DNA from: Amphiura filiformis
Lineage: Eukaryota; Echinodermata; Ophiuroidea; Amphilepidida; Amphiuridae
Direction of reading: 5' to 3'
Length of the DNA stretch: 64,000 nt
Assembly: GCF_039555335.1 (NCBI RefSeq)
Contig: NC_092628.1
Coordinates: 100,211,893 to 100,275,892 of the forward strand
Shown here: piece after piece, positions 44,801-57,654 of the stretch
Layout: every line of letters starts with the position of its first letter
How positions within the stretch are numbered: the first letter of the stretch is position 1
Made by a program: the position numbers and the translations under genes
Notes under the pieces: generated by a model
The model's database searches: none
What the model was told of the DNA's origin: nothing
Seen by the model: only the letters and a program-made list of their open reading frames with translations

Positions 44801-46620
44801 AAGAATGCTTGTATTTTTAATTCTGAAACAGGAGAGGGAACTTAATGGACAAAAGCTAAGACAAAAGAACAAAAGTGCATGTTTTGCTGTCTAAAATGCT
44901 TTTCCAACACAAAGGTGTTGGTACATAAAACATTACATAAATAGTAGACACTACTGCTATAACATGAAAGATCCTAATCAGTTGCATAGTATTTTGTACA
45001 CATCAACAGCTATATAATAACTCTACAATTCGAATTTTTATAAAAGCTGACCCACCACAGGAATCTAAAATAGGTATAAAGTATAGGTTTGTTGATAAAG
45101 GTAACAACTTTAACTTTTAAATTTCGCCAATTTGAAATATTTCTTATGGTTTTTTTTCTGCTATATTTCTTACTGATAAATAATCATCCAAAGCAGAACA
45201 ATAATGTCAACCGATTTGACATTTGGGTAAAAATGGTTGGCAAAATTAGTTTTCATTTTAGATGTCTCTAATAATGTGTCCTTTAAAATAAAATGTGTTT
45301 TTAAACAATATCATTTCATAATATAAGTTACTCTGACTTCTCAGTTTGAATCATACAGATTTCTCAGATTAATATGCTTAAACAAAACATGCAGGTTATA
45401 TGTGACACGATCAAGGGGAATGAGTTGGATGTCGCTAACATTGATTTTGAGATATTGGAAAAGAAAGTGTTAAAATTCTTTTGTTTTCTATTGTTTTCAG
45501 TGATTGATAAAGTGACATAACTTCACAAAGAAAAGTTGTATCAACTTGGGGTTTTCAGTTTCTGAAAGCTCTAAATGTCCTCTTTAGAAACATATTTAAA
45601 ACTCATTTTCGACCAGGGTCGACATCGACACATTCCCTTGATCATGTCACATATTCCTTTATTTAGTTCCATGCTGAATGGGTCAAGAAGTCAGGGAGTT
45701 AACAGGCCACGCAAGTATATATCTAAACACATCCTAATAGCGACGTGCGTGCAAAATACAAAATATCCTCCATGTGCTGAAGCTCACACAAAATTGCAAA
45801 TTTAAGCAGGTGAACATTTCAGCACTCTTCTTTTTAAGAGGCACACACATATATGAGGTATGTGGGCCTCATGCGCATAACCTCGTTTAGAAGTACATAA
45901 AGTTAAAACACATTTTGATGGATTACTCTTGTATGCAATTAATTGGTAACACTACACTTCACATTGTTTGTTTCTAATTCTTGGGTGTTTACTGAGTTTC
46001 TAAGAAATTACCATTTGAAATGATCTTTTTGGGAAGGTAATTTTAAAATAACCATCAAAACAGAAATGCAAACTTGCATGGTCTGTGACATGACACATTC
46101 AAAACACAACCTGTTGGGAGTAAAACCCCTTTGAAACTAAACTGCAACTCGATCCATGGAATATAATACACTGTACAGTATTGTATGAATAAAGTACACA
46201 CACATGCATCTTGCATGCAAAATGTATGATACACAAGATTCATGGGAGTGGAATTCTATCATGCTATAGACTGAGAGTTCTAATTCTATTGATTAGAATT
46301 GTTTTTAAATATAATATAGAACTACCTGGACACATGTGAGAGAAATATCTACTACATTATGATCATTACAAAGAAATTATACTTTGCTGGTTTTTGTACT
46401 TCGTACAGGTATGTCCAAGCTGTCATACTCTGCTTCTGAGTTTCATATATATTTTTATTGAAACGTTCAATTCCCAGATATTCTTATTTTCTTGCCTACT
46501 TCTAATAGGCTTATATCTCAATAAAATACATAATAAAACCATCAAGTTATGTCTAATCACTGTTCACTAATAAACAATATCAGTTGCATTAATAGCATCA
46601 ACAAAAAAGTTGAAACTTAC
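41838..46620. other. Repeat-poor non-genic stretch
   Basis: About 4.8 kb, AT-rich, without a supported exon or recognised element. A short inverted pair (GCATGAGAAT/ATTCTCATGC) at 42649-42745 and a purine-rich stretch (about 44100-44320) were noted. Confidence 0.5.
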
Positions 46621-46721
46621 TTTCCCTCCTAACTTTCTACTGATCAGACACAAAGCATACAAGCTGTTTGTTGCTTTCAATAACATTGATGTTGAGATGT
46701 ACAGCTCAAAGAAGTTTTGAA
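46621..46721 (-). CDS. Possible internal coding exon, unknown gene
   Basis: An acceptor (TACACCTGCAG) at 46722 and a consensus donor GTAAGT at 46615-46620 bracket 101 bases. These are open in phase 1 and exit in phase 0. The product reads QNFFELYISTSMLLKATNSL then YALCLISRKLGGK, partly hydrophobic as in a helical or membrane-associated segment. Both splice signals are good. No neighbouring exon could be paired with it, so the gene is unidentified. Confidence 0.35.
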
Positions 46722-46779
46722 CTGCAGGTGTATTTAATACTCTCCACAAAGCTGTTGATTGCAGATGATAAGTCCTAAA

Positions 46780-46925
46780 TTTCCTTTCAAAATTCCAAAA
46801 TTATACATATGTATGACCATATTTGGAATCAGCATGAAAAATACATTAAAATGAGTTCAAACAATCCTGGTATTGGTTCAGTGGTTCTTAAGATAGCTCT
46901 TGATACTTTGAGAAAATATCACAAA
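46780..46925 (-). repeat. Dispersed repeat C, copy 2
   Basis: Reverse complement of the block at 11440-11540: GGTATTGGTTCAGTGGTTCT then TAAGATAGCTCTTGATACTT here, and AATCAGCATGAAAAATACAT further left. Confidence 0.75.
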
Positions 46926-48212
46926 ACTTGGAATCTTGATCTTCCACACAAATAATGTGAATTTCAAATAGGTTTACCTTAATGGGTGACCCATTAGAAA
47001 TCCACTCTCCCTGTGTGGCACATTTTAAAGGTCATGTCTTCCATAAGGGGTGAATGGATAGCAACCTGAATATCACAATGTAGCTTGTCTAATGGGCAAG
47101 AGTATCGACAAAAATAATATTGTGCAACAAATAACTCATATCAATTATAGTATTCTGCAAAGTCCCTCAGCACTGCCATACAGCTCTTCCTGATATATTG
47201 TGTAAAACTAGATCACACCTGGGTCACACAATGCTACAAAGCTACTTTGTGATGTGATTAAATCCGCCAATCAAAATCACACTTCCATGTTTACGCTATA
47301 AATAACGCCAAAGCAGCTGAAGGACCTTGCCAAATACTATAGTTGTGTCACTTAAAACAGTGCAATTTCTTCTGCATTACAACACCAATATATCAATCAC
47401 TAAAGTCAAGAGTCACTTTAAAACCATAGTAAAACCACATTTTCTTCATACACATTCAGGTTTAGTTCCTCCCACATCTTGACAAAACCTACACAACCTT
47501 CCAGCTTAAATTTCTAATAATTATACAACATTTCTTTACATCGTTATAATAAATCATGTTTTACATTACAAAATCTTTTCAACAACCATATCAGCATATG
47601 ATAAACAAAAAAAGACAAATGGCGACACAAAATCAGACAATAAAAGGTTAAAGGTCCCTGAAACGCATAATAACCTGATTTTTAAAACATATACCTTTTA
47701 TAAACAAAAAACCTGCCGCTTAGGAGGTTATCACTATATAGGCACAAAGCATTATCACAAGTTTAGTATTTCTCTATTATTAAGTCAAGGGATGAGTTAG
47801 TGGTGGGATTACCAAATTCTACTAGACACACTACTGTCTCTATTATCTACACCTACTATTGGCTAACACTAAAACGCATCCATTGCAAGGAAGGATTAAA
47901 TATTAGAGGCATGCTAATTCTACTGTCGTGTACAAATTGTTTAAACAATTCTTTTTTTTTGTCAATATTTTTTACTTGATGATTTGAGAAGTGTTATAAA
48001 CATGTACACTCTTTTTTATATAAATAACTTTTAAAGCCACATTTTCTACTGGTAATATTAGACATGCACTAGGTTACCCTTGTCCATTTCTTTCTTTTCT
48101 ACCAACTTCATTATAGTATACTTTAAAATGAACTACACTTAAAATATCCACCCTATTTCTGTAAAGCAAACAGATCAACTTTAATCAATGTACTGTGTAT
48201 ATAATTGCAGAG
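46926..48212. other. Non-genic stretch
   Basis: 46960-47070 resembles part of the MITE at 53353 (CACTCTCCCTGTGTGGCAC, GTCATGTCTTCCATAAGGGG), so it is a degraded relative. Nothing else. Confidence 0.45.
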
Positions 48213-48220
48213 CTCCCTTT

Positions 48221-48792
48221 CAGGGCTGGACCTGAACTTTTTTTGCACTAGCCAGTCTGGCATGTAACTCTTAAAAGAAATTTTACGAGCCCAGATTTTT
48301 CAGGAAAGAACGTTACAATATATTTCCGAAAAAGAAGACGATAATCTAGTAAGTTTAATACATGTAGTAGTTTTAACACTTAAAAGTGTAAACCATTTAA
48401 ATCTGCTTGTGACTTGTTCTTTATTAATAGTGATGTAGATTTCTTTTTGACATTAAGGGGTAATGGAGCTGGAAAACATTTCTTGAAGTAGAGTGAATCC
48501 AGCACCTTTTAGCGACACTGTAAGTTTATGGTTCAAATACGCGCCAAGTGCATAAAATATTTTGCAATATTGAAGCTATAATGGGAAGAGGGCCCTATGG
48601 TGCAAAAGTGGAACAAATTTGTGCCAAGAGCGCAAAAATTGGCACTTTTTAGGCTAAAAGCCAAATAGAGTGACATAATTATGAGTGTCAAAATGCCACA
48701 CGCCACTGGGGCGTGTACGTTTAGAAAGTTACAGGCCCAACAACATAAGTACACGCCATTGGCATGTGGGCGTGTGCAAAAGTCCAGCCCTG
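48221..48792. mobile_element. hAT-like non-autonomous element with intact 8-bp target duplication
   Basis: It starts CAGGGCTGGACCTGAACTTT and ends GCAAAAGTCCAGCCCTG, an imperfect TIR of about 28 bp. The direct repeat CTCCCTTT flanks it exactly on both sides (48213-48220 and 48793-48800). CAGGG-type ends plus an 8-bp duplication are the signature of the hAT superfamily. The 572-bp interior has no transposase. Confidence 0.9.
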
Positions 48793-48800
48793 CTCCCTTT

Positions 48801-51800
48801 TGGACACACAAGAACTAGTGCAAACAAACATTGTTCGCTTGATCTCTGGAAGGCCCATCTGGAGGAAGTTCTGCTTTGTCTTTAAGTATTTCCCATGCCG
48901 CCCTTCCATCATTACAACATGTTCGTTTAAATACCTGTTTTGATCTTGCTGAAGCCATTTGCACATCAAACAAGACAAATTAGGTCATGTGGCAAAAAAA
49001 ATTGTCAACAAATATGAGTGGCTAAGTTTTAAAAACTATAAGAAAGCGAAACTAAATCTTGCAATCTACACAAGATTAAAAAATATTGATCTTCTGTTTT
49101 TAGTGACAAAACATCCATGGGTGATGGATTGTTTTTAAGAAAACACTTTCTTTTAATTAAATATATATATAATATATATATTTGTTCCTAATCAAGATGC
49201 AATTTACCAATTACATCCCAGACTACATTCTTACCACAACTTACTTAAAGTGTGATCAACATGTACCAACCACATTTCAAAATGTGGCAACAATGAACAT
49301 AAACAAAAAACTTATTAATTTGAAGATTATGTAACATCTTCAAACCAAATTACACTGGGTGACATTACCCGATAGTCATTTCTGGAAATCTTTCATCCAG
49401 ATTGTTTCTATGCTGTATACAATGGATTCACATACCTCAAACACAGTATTTAATTACTTCAGTTTTTTCACATGACAAGCTTAAGTCATACCCAATACTT
49501 GGTCACTGGAATATTTGGACTAAAACACCTTCTACCATCATCACATTATTTTACTTCTATGTTTCTTACATAGTATTTCCAAATTCCCATCATTCCAGAA
49601 AAAAAACATCCTTGAATGTTTAACTCTAGACACACTGTCCAAATTCTTCCTTACATTAGAACTAGAAACATCATGTTTAAGGTTGTGTTATTCCTATTAT
49701 ACCACTTAAACCCTTAGTTTAACAAATGTGCTCGGGCTGGCTATCGTGAAATGACACCTCATTAATTTTTTTTTTCTTCCTATTATATATATAATTTATA
49801 AAAACATTTTTCTATACACATATAGCTACACATTGTCACTGCATATTTATGGTATAACAGTATCGCACCTAGATTTACTACATTTTTCTTGCATTTCTTC
49901 TGTTTTCCATATTTTTTCAACATTTTTAACATTTCTCATTTTGAGACAGTTATATACGCATTATATACTTGTTAATAAGATGTGAGGGAAAAGAGCAATT
50001 GGACCATAATCGGCAAGTCAAAACACTGAACTTCTCCAGTAATATCTTTATTAACAAAGACTTTTTTCCACTTCTAATTTCAGATGTGAATGAGACAGAA
50101 ATAAGCAAACTGCTTGTTTCTTTTACACAAACAGTATTTCATAAGGGGAAGCCATATATTATGTTAAGTTATTGCATCAAATCTTGGCACAAAGTATTTA
50201 ATATATCTTAAAGAACATGAAGCACGTAGCACAGGGGTCAACTACCTTTTTGAAAGATAGTGTCAATTTGCCTAGGGGCTCAGCTTCTTGGGCTACATGG
50301 GCAAGCATTAAGCAGGGTTGCCAAGGCAATGCCCCCTGAAAGGTCATGGGTTATAAACATTTGTGACTGCCCTAAAAATACCATTTTAACACTTTTTGAC
50401 GCTCTCAAGAAGTTTTAGAACATATTGTAAAAATAATATTATAAATATGAAAAGTTGACAATTCCCGGTTGATATCTACAATCAGACGGTAGTTGCTAAA
50501 TATCATCATAAAATATCAGAAATTAGATTTTAAATGAGCGTAACTTTTCCTTATCCCACTGTAACTTAAAGATTCATGTGTGAACTTTTTGCTACATGTT
50601 TCAATTCATAAACGTATGTCAAAATAGAGGACATGTAGGTCAAAGATTTCACAGAACAGACCATGTGTGATTCTCCATATGTTGCACTAGTGGTTACTGG
50701 CAGGAAGTTAACACAAACAAGAATACAAGAAAAGCCTAGTGCAGATTTTCTCTGAAAGTTTTTTTTCCAATATTTATATTTTTTTTATTATGTGCCAACA
50801 AGCCAACAGATACATAACACATTGGGAAAAAACCTAATAATCCAAGTGTTCTAACATTTTATAGATATTTCTTCTCCATTCCCAAAATGTGGGAACAAAT
50901 CAAAAACTTGAAAATGCCATCTTGAGGGGAAATAATGCCCAAGAAAAAGGCACATGATTTGTATCTATTTCCATTTACTATAATCAAAAGGACATACCGT
51001 ATTCTCGCTAGCTAACACACCTTGATGTGTTAAAAGGATTAGTTAATTAACGGTCATTTGTTTAATTATAATATATACAGAAGCATATTGTTGAGCACAC
51101 AAACAATATCATATCATGGATGCACAACTCTGTCCAACAACACAAATATTTCATGGGGCTGAACACACGATGTGAAAACCTGACAATAAGTGGCATTCTA
51201 CTGCTCGACTTTTGTCAGGCGGACCAACTGCTACTGCATATTGTTTGTCCAATCACATGCCTGCATGGTATTTTCAGCATTAATTTGAATTCAAGTTTCA
51301 TTGAAAGATGGAGGCTTTATAATTGGGTTGGCATTAAGTAGAGAAAACAGTTTTTCCTTTCTCCAAGTGCTATTGACCAACTGATTTGTGCAAACAAAAA
51401 TCCTGACAGGGAAAAATATCATTCTTTGTAATGATTGACAGCTTCTTACAAACCATGTGCATGAAACACTGCACACTTATAACGAAGGAACACATCAATA
51501 TTTTAATGTGTGGTACAGCAGATGCACAGTGTCTAAACCACTTTCAGGGTTGAATATTCAGTTCAACTATGCATAAATATTTCATAACCCAGAATCTTAT
51601 TCTGAATAATGATTCTGATATTCATGCTCTGAATGGTTAGTGTCTCTTGATCAAACACATTATTTAATACATGTGCTTTTAGCCCTAACAGAATATGTAC
51701 TTGGGATGTAAAATCCCAGTTCCAGTTAACAATAACATTGTTAATCTTATCGTCATATAGTTTTGGGGTAAGGTTGAGCGATCTCACTCATTTTACACCA

Positions 51801-53352
51801 TGCTGTAGATACACATTTGGTATCTACATTTCCTCAATATGTTACACATAATAACAATTAAACGTTTCTCTAAAGATTACGAACATATGTTACAATTTTA
51901 TTGTTTACACTTAGAACACACTAACATTAAATCATAGTTCAAAAATATAGATTCATACTTTTTTTTCTATTTTTTTTCTATTATAATATTGCTTTTGTAG
52001 ATGTATCACTTGCACTACCATATCCAGGACAGGTGACAGACAAGGTCAGATAATACAATGGTAATTCTGAAAAGAAACACACCCTATGGCTTATAAAATT
52101 GTCAAGATAGAAAGACCTATAAACAGGGACATGATGAGGCCGATGTAGGCAAGCTGACATACAAACTGTTTGCATTATATCTTCAAACTAGCCTGCACGG
52201 ATAATTGTGCACTACAAGCCCCAAAGAAAGCTTTTAAACATGATCAAAGGTATCGTTAGATATTTAGTTGTCAGAATTTGACAACATAAATGCAGAGTGC
52301 AGTTTTTTTTTCATTTCATTTTTTAATTTAAATATCAAACAAGCTCAGTCATGCTTTTTGGAAAAAAAAGATGTCAAAAAGAGAAATCAACTACAAATAT
52401 GCAGCAATTAGGGGGTGACCACACAAGCTTGCTCTACAGTAAACAAACAAGTCTAGTGCAAAAACTGCCTTTCAATTGACATGGATCAAAATCAGAAGAA
52501 AAATTTCACACACAATTTCTGCCATGCATGTGGCAGCTTTAAGACAAACCAGTTTACAAAAGGGCTTCATGCTTCATGTGTGAACTCAGTCTTAATCCAA
52601 GTTATACTTATAGCCTAAGTGGTATTTCTTTTTGACTGTTACCCACTTGCCAAGCAATGATTTTTAAGGTTATCTCTCATTTACCAATCCCTGCACAGCT
52701 TGATGTTCATTATTTGCATTACTTCATCTATTTGTTTTGATTAGTCCAAGGCATAATAGCAACAGTTACTTCCTTCCTTCCTCTAAAATTGGGAAACTAG
52801 TTCAATATACACTTCAGTGCTCTCTTGAACACTCAATTTAATGGAGGAGTACAATCTATCCACTGACCAACCACTGTTGCTTTGGTTTTATGGGAAGAAA
52901 TTTTTAAAAAAATGTCAATCTTCGGCATCTGTTGTATTAGTATCACCATATGTTACAGATTTATTACCAGTGTATCTTTAACCTTGTCTGTCCAACCCTA
53001 AGAATAAAAGAAATATGAAATGGTGCAAAATCCCTGTAAACTTGGTGCAAACATATTGTTTTATCATTAAGAGTCTTGTAAATCCAACATACTCATCAAC
53101 ATTTTCAGCAATATGCATTTCCACATCTTAACGTTGTAATTTTAATGTAAAAGCTACTTTTATGGAAAACCACTTACCCTTAAGGGTAATAGAACTTTGA
53201 TTACATAAAACCAAAGTCATTGAATTTACATTTAATGTTTCTTTTTGGTTAATAAACAAACTACCAATCATCATTACCAGTTTAAAAGGGAGTTTGCACC
53301 AAATTCATTTGATTATACAGTCACTATATAATAATTTACACTACCTAAAAGA
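48801..53352. other. Repeat-poor non-genic stretch downstream of the large gene
   Basis: About 4.5 kb without a supported exon on either strand. It lies 3' of the KIAA0232-like stop, so some of it may be 3' UTR. Several minus-strand AATAAA signals occur (for example TTTATT at 52960), and none can be chosen from sequence alone. Confidence 0.45.
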
Positions 53353-53548
53353 ATGAGTTATTCCAGTTGACATCCATACAGCCCGTATGGAAGACATGGC
53401 CTGAATCTCCGACACAGGAGGTGTATGCTTCAAATGGAGTCACCCATTCAGGTAACCCCAATCGAAATTCACACTCCATGTGTGGAAGATTAAAGTCATG
53501 TTTTCTACAGGGGGTGTATGGATTTCAAGTGCAATAGCCCACTGATTG
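53353..53548. mobile_element. MITE-like element just past the stop codon
   Basis: The left GTTATTCCAGTTGACATCCA, continuing TACAGCCC, is mirrored by GGGGGTGTATGGATTTCAAG and TGCAATAGCC on the right. About 195 bp. It ends about 35 bases downstream of the stop codon at 53584 and so would be transcribed as 3' UTR. Confidence 0.7.
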
Positions 53549-53583
53549 CTATGGGTACTACTCTCCTAGACATGAGGCAAGTG

Positions 53584-53835
53584 TCACCTAGTTTTGGCCA
53601 CTATTCGAATTGGAAGAGACCTAGGTGGTTTGCCATTACTACTGCCGCTGCTACTGCTATTGTTGCTGCTGTAGTTATGGCTGAAATGTGCAGGGACCGG
53701 CACTGGTTGAGTAGCGGTATCCCCTGATGAGACCAAGCCAAGATGTCCTTTGCTAAAGGTTGCAACTGGACTGTGATGATCAGTAGATCCAGGGGGTGGC
53801 TTGGGTTTGGTTATAGAGGGTAACTTGTTGAGTCC
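53584..53835 (-). CDS. KIAA0232-like/CCCH gene, last coding exon (E)
   Basis: The acceptor ATTCTCCTCCACACAG at 53836 opens a phase-0 exon of 83 codons plus a TGA stop at 53584-53586. It joins exon D without breaking frame. The product starts GLNKLPSITKPKPPPGSTDH, has a Ser/Asn-rich run (SHNYSSNNSSSSGSSNG) and a basic C-terminus (SLPIRIVAKTR). It reads as intrinsically disordered. The encoded AGC/AGT run (about 53640-53690) is a trinucleotide-like repeat and may vary in length. Confidence 0.75.
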   Translation of the reverse strand, partial: GLNKLPSITKPKPPPGSTDHHSPVATFSKGHLGLVSSGDTATQPVPVPAHFSHNYSSNNSSSSGSSNGKPPRSLPIRIVAKTR

Positions 53836-54345
53836 CTGTGTGGAGGAGAATATGTACAAAAAGGTTATACAGTCAGATACCTAGTAACAAAAATTCTGAT
53901 TCTGATCAGTACATCATCACTATGAAGAAAATAGAGACAAGCTATTATTTCCTTGTGAATTTCCATGGCAGTCAGTCACATGTTCATAACACAGAGTTAG
54001 GTTTCAGGGCTTCAAAATCGAACATATATGAAGCTGTCAAGCTTTCATAAAGATTAGCTGTGACTATTCACTATTTTGAATGCATGCTTGCAAAGCTATA
54101 TAATAAATATCCACATCTTTTATAAACAATGAAAAAGACAATCATCAGAGATACATAGATGAAAGGAGACTTTGATATGACCTGATCAGAACATGTATCT
54201 TGAGAATTATGGGACATTAAAGAGATCAGACTGTGATTATAATTGCAATCGTACGGGTTCTTCCCAAGACAAGACCAGTCTCAGTGTTCCATTCAATCAC
54301 AATAAAATCATAAGGGACTCCATATTTTTCAAATTTTTCTAATTA

Positions 54346-54482
54346 TGGGGTCCACCTGGACCCCATCATTTGAGACTCAAATGTGATAACCGTGTAAGAA
54401 TTTGTGTCTAAAGACCCCAAAAAATTGTTTGGGACCCCATAGTTTTCAAATTTTGCAGATTATGGGGTCCAACTGGACCCCA
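54346..54482. repeat. Tandem pair of GGGGTCC palindromes
   Basis: TGGGGTCCACCTGGACCCCA at 54346-54365 and TGGGGTCCAACTGGACCCCA at 54463-54482, 117 bp apart. Both are preceded by CATATTTTTCAAATTT- or CATAGTTTTCAAATTT-like text. It lies in intron D-E. Confidence 0.8.
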
Positions 54483-54489
54483 TAACATT

Positions 54490-54865
54490 TGGACCTAGCG
54501 GGAACCCTGGTCGTCGCATCATTGGTTATGATTTGTTTTCTGTCTTGGGTCCCAAACTTTGGAACGCTCTCCTCAATTTTATTCATAATGCCCCCAATGT
54601 TCAGTCATTCAGTAGCCCCACTAATGGTTTATTTCTTGTTGTGGTTTACAATGCTTTTCAGAAATATATTTCTAAAGCTCTTTTGAAATAATTATGGTAT
54701 ATTTTATATTGTATGTATTCTATTTTTCGCCTTTAATATGTTTAATGTATACTTGTGTATTATTTAAATTATCTATTGTGCAATGATGTTTTTAATATTG
54801 TAAGGCGCTTTGGTCTTTATTGAAAAGGCACCTAATATAATAAATGTCTTAATAATAATAATAAT
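54490..54865 (+). pseudogene. 3' end of a CR1/L2-like LINE in an intron
   Basis: The plus frame reads RRIIGYDLFSVLGPKLWNAL then LNFIHNAPNVQSFSS, matching the LINE C-terminal pattern GPKLWN-x-LP. After the stop comes GTAAGGCGCTTTGGTCTTTA and a (TAA)n tail at about 54838-54865. A 5'-truncated insertion antisense to the host gene. Confidence 0.75.
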
Positions 54866-55144
54866 GTATTTCTGTGATGATGGATATATCTAAAGGTCTG
54901 TACCCCACAATCAAGTTCAGACATATCTGGTATTGATGTCACTAACATCACCACACATCATAGAAGCATCGTAAGTCCTCAAACCCATCATAAGTTATGA
55001 ATGATGCATGCACCATAAGTAACATGGATTTAAAACAGTACCCAATCCTGAAGTTACAACCTGTAAAGAGTACTTGTAACTTGACAAATAAGTTACTGGA
55101 GACGTGAGTGAAAATGTGATTGAGAGAAATTGATCCCTTCAACT

Positions 55145-55290
55145 CAGGGCCTAGATTTTGTCTTGGTTTGCGAGAATCAAAATCCATCATAGTCACTGCA
55201 CTTACTGTATGATACAATGTGAGAAGTTGATTCTCGCAACCTAATCTTACGAGAATCAATTCTGCGATTCTTTTCGAAATCTAGGCCCTG
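55145..55290. mobile_element. CAGGGCC MITE beside a splice donor
   Basis: It begins CAGGGCCTAGATTTTGTC and ends GAAATCTAGGCCCTG, with a second inner inverted pair around GCGAGAATCAA. The direct repeat CAACT flanks it (55140-55144 and 55291-55295). 146 bp. Its edge lies only about 30 bp from the exon D donor, inside the intron. Confidence 0.85.
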
Positions 55291-55320
55291 CAACTGATTC
55301 TTAATAGAATTGTTACTCAC

Positions 55321-55408
55321 CTCTGGGACTTTTTGTTCATCCTCCTCATCACGAGACAAACTTTCATTCCCAGATGCATGTCGACTGTCTTCTTGAGAAG
55401 AGTATCCA
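55321..55408 (-). CDS. KIAA0232-like/CCCH gene, exon D
   Basis: An 88-base exon with acceptor TTTTCATCTTTAG and donor GTGAG. It enters in phase 2 and leaves in phase 0, agreeing with exons C and E. It encodes GYSSQEDSRHASGNESLSRD then EEDEQKVPE, a short acidic, Ser-rich linker after the zinc fingers with likely casein-kinase-type sites. No domain. Confidence 0.75.
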
Positions 55409-55468
55409 CTAAAGATGAAAACACACAAAAAGATAAGATGAAAAAGGATAATTATATGCGTAAATCAT

Positions 55469-55677
55469 ATGTGTGATCAAGCAAAATCAGTCTCAAGTCA
55501 GAAATATTCTATTTTTAGTTTTGTAAACAGCATTTGCAAAGCCAAATTTTGCAGAAAATTCCACTGAATATGGACAACCAGTTCAAAAGATATGAGCAGT
55601 TAAAGAGTTTCAAAAACAAATGCAAACAAAATATCTCGAAATCAATATTTCCGACTGATTTTGCTTGATCACATCAC
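55469..55677. mobile_element. MITE family A, copy 3
   Basis: It opens GTGTGATCAAGCAAAATCAG and closes CCGACTGATTTTGCTTGATC plus ACATCAC. Shorter than the other copies (about 209 bp) through an internal deletion. In intron C-D. Confidence 0.85.
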
Positions 55678-56768
55678 ATTTGTATATTAAGTTAATATCA
55701 TCAGTGTACCTATATTTTCTTATTTCCAATGAAAAACCAGATTTTTACAAATATGGCACATACTACCTTCTTACACTCATCAAAGTACAGAGTCAGCTGT
55801 TATGGAAGGCATTTAATTGAAACATATTTTTTGACAAAAACACACGTACATGGGTCTTATCGTTGAAAATAAATCTTTGAACTCAATAACAACAGATAGA
55901 ACCCCAGGGGATCTTTACATCAATTATATATTTTGGCAATAACAATTTATGGAGGTCACATCTGAGTAAGTGTAAAGATACATCTGCAATGGTCGGCAAT
56001 AGCTGCTATGTGAACTATTCAAAGAAGTTACACTAGGAGAGTTCAAACACGAGTTCCAAGTTGATCCGAGAAAAACGGTTTTTCGCCACACCCTAATGTT
56101 TAGTTTTACATCTAGATAGCAGACAGTCACACACCAAAGAAGTTTGGCAGGTGCATTATGTAACATTTCAGAGGTATCACTATATTCTCTCGATCTGACA
56201 TGGTTGAGCCCACTCTCTACAGCTGTAACTCCTTGGAGCTATTTCAACTTGGAAACAACCCGACATCTCTAGCAACATCTTGGGGGCTTCTTGTTTATTA
56301 TCAATAGCATGTCCTCCTGAAAACAGGGAAGTGACTATAGATTTGCAATCATAGGGCAGCAATTATTCTCTCTGTACAATCATTTTTATCTCTCATTCAT
56401 TTTAAGATGAATCATACGTAAGTCAGTAAATTTGATGCACAGGTTGCAAACATTTTTAAAGTCAACGACCTTCAACCTTAAAAACAACTTGAAATGTCAA
56501 ACTCAAAACATGAACATCAAAAACAATGACTGTGCACAATATCCCGGCCAAAACAGACACACCGCAGATATAGTTAGGGCGGTGCATGGAAGTAATGTTT
56601 GCTTTGTAAGCCGATACATCATGCATCTGTTGTATACAGCATGTCACACACATTGGGCTATCTAAATATCTTCACTGTAATATCTGTATTTTTATTTACA
56701 CACCCTACAGCTATAATAGTTCTAGTCACAAATTATTCTTCTGCATTTCCTGCTTTGGAGTGCACATA

Positions 56769-57654
56769 CAGGGTGAGTAAAAAAAAAGTGCAATAGAGAA
56801 AAGAATCCATTTTTATTTAAGAACCAAGTTGAATCTTTTAGGTTTTAAAACATTTTATAAATAACATATCCATTAGTGATCTTGTGTGAAAAAAACAAGG
56901 TATCAGCATTTACTGTTTTGTTTTTATGACACATTTTATAGTGATACCCAATTTTAATGTTTGTCCAAGAGACACCTAAAATATGAATGTCAGTCCACTC
57001 TGTGTAAGGTAGATTTGGAACAACTGCCTGTTTCTTAACCTCATTGGCATTGAAATAAAATGGAGCACCCAAAGTGTTATTGGCCTTGGTCTTGTTTAAG
57101 GAGAAGAAACATTATTTGTTGTTATTTTCATTTTTCAATTATTTTAAAGATGTTTATTCTCTATCAAAACCATATAAATTTGTAGGCGGGTTTTCCAAAT
57201 GTCGAAATGAAATGCGCGCAAATTGGAGTGGAGAGAATTACAAAATATCCAGTAAGCTGGACATATTGGGATTAAAAAACTGGAGTTGGAGTCGAGTGAG
57301 GTATGAAGGACTTAAAGTAATGTTAGAAAGTTTGTTTGAACAGAAAAAAGAAATAAAAATAACGCAAAAATCAACCTTATTTAAGTTAAAGTCAGTTTCA
57401 GAGCTGGTGCATTTATCGTGCATTGTGTGCTCCCATTCAAAATACATGGTACCTCGTGGACAAATAATGAAATTGGGTATCGCAGCAAAAGGACTCATAA
57501 AAATTAAACGGTGAAATCAAGTCACTTCATTTTTTCACAGAAGGTGACTATTGAGTGTGGCATTTATAGAAACTTTCAATAATGGGAAAGTTCAACTTGG
57601 TTCTTACATAAATATTGATTCTTTGCTCTATTGCACTTTTTTTGACTCACCCTG
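56769..57654. mobile_element. mariner/Tc1-like element (TA target, CAGGGTG ends), 886 bp
   Basis: The left CAGGGTGAGTAAAAAAAAAG, continuing TGCAATAGAGAAAAGAATCC, is mirrored on the right by CTTTGCTCTATTGCACTTTT and GACTCACCCTG; the TIR is about 65 bp. A TA dinucleotide flanks each end. The interior has an open plus frame (57074-57514, 146 codons). It contains WSGENYKISSKLDILGLKNW and ends IAAKGLIKIKR, with no DDE/D catalytic motif that I can recognise. Best read as non-autonomous or decayed. In intron C-D. Confidence 0.85.
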
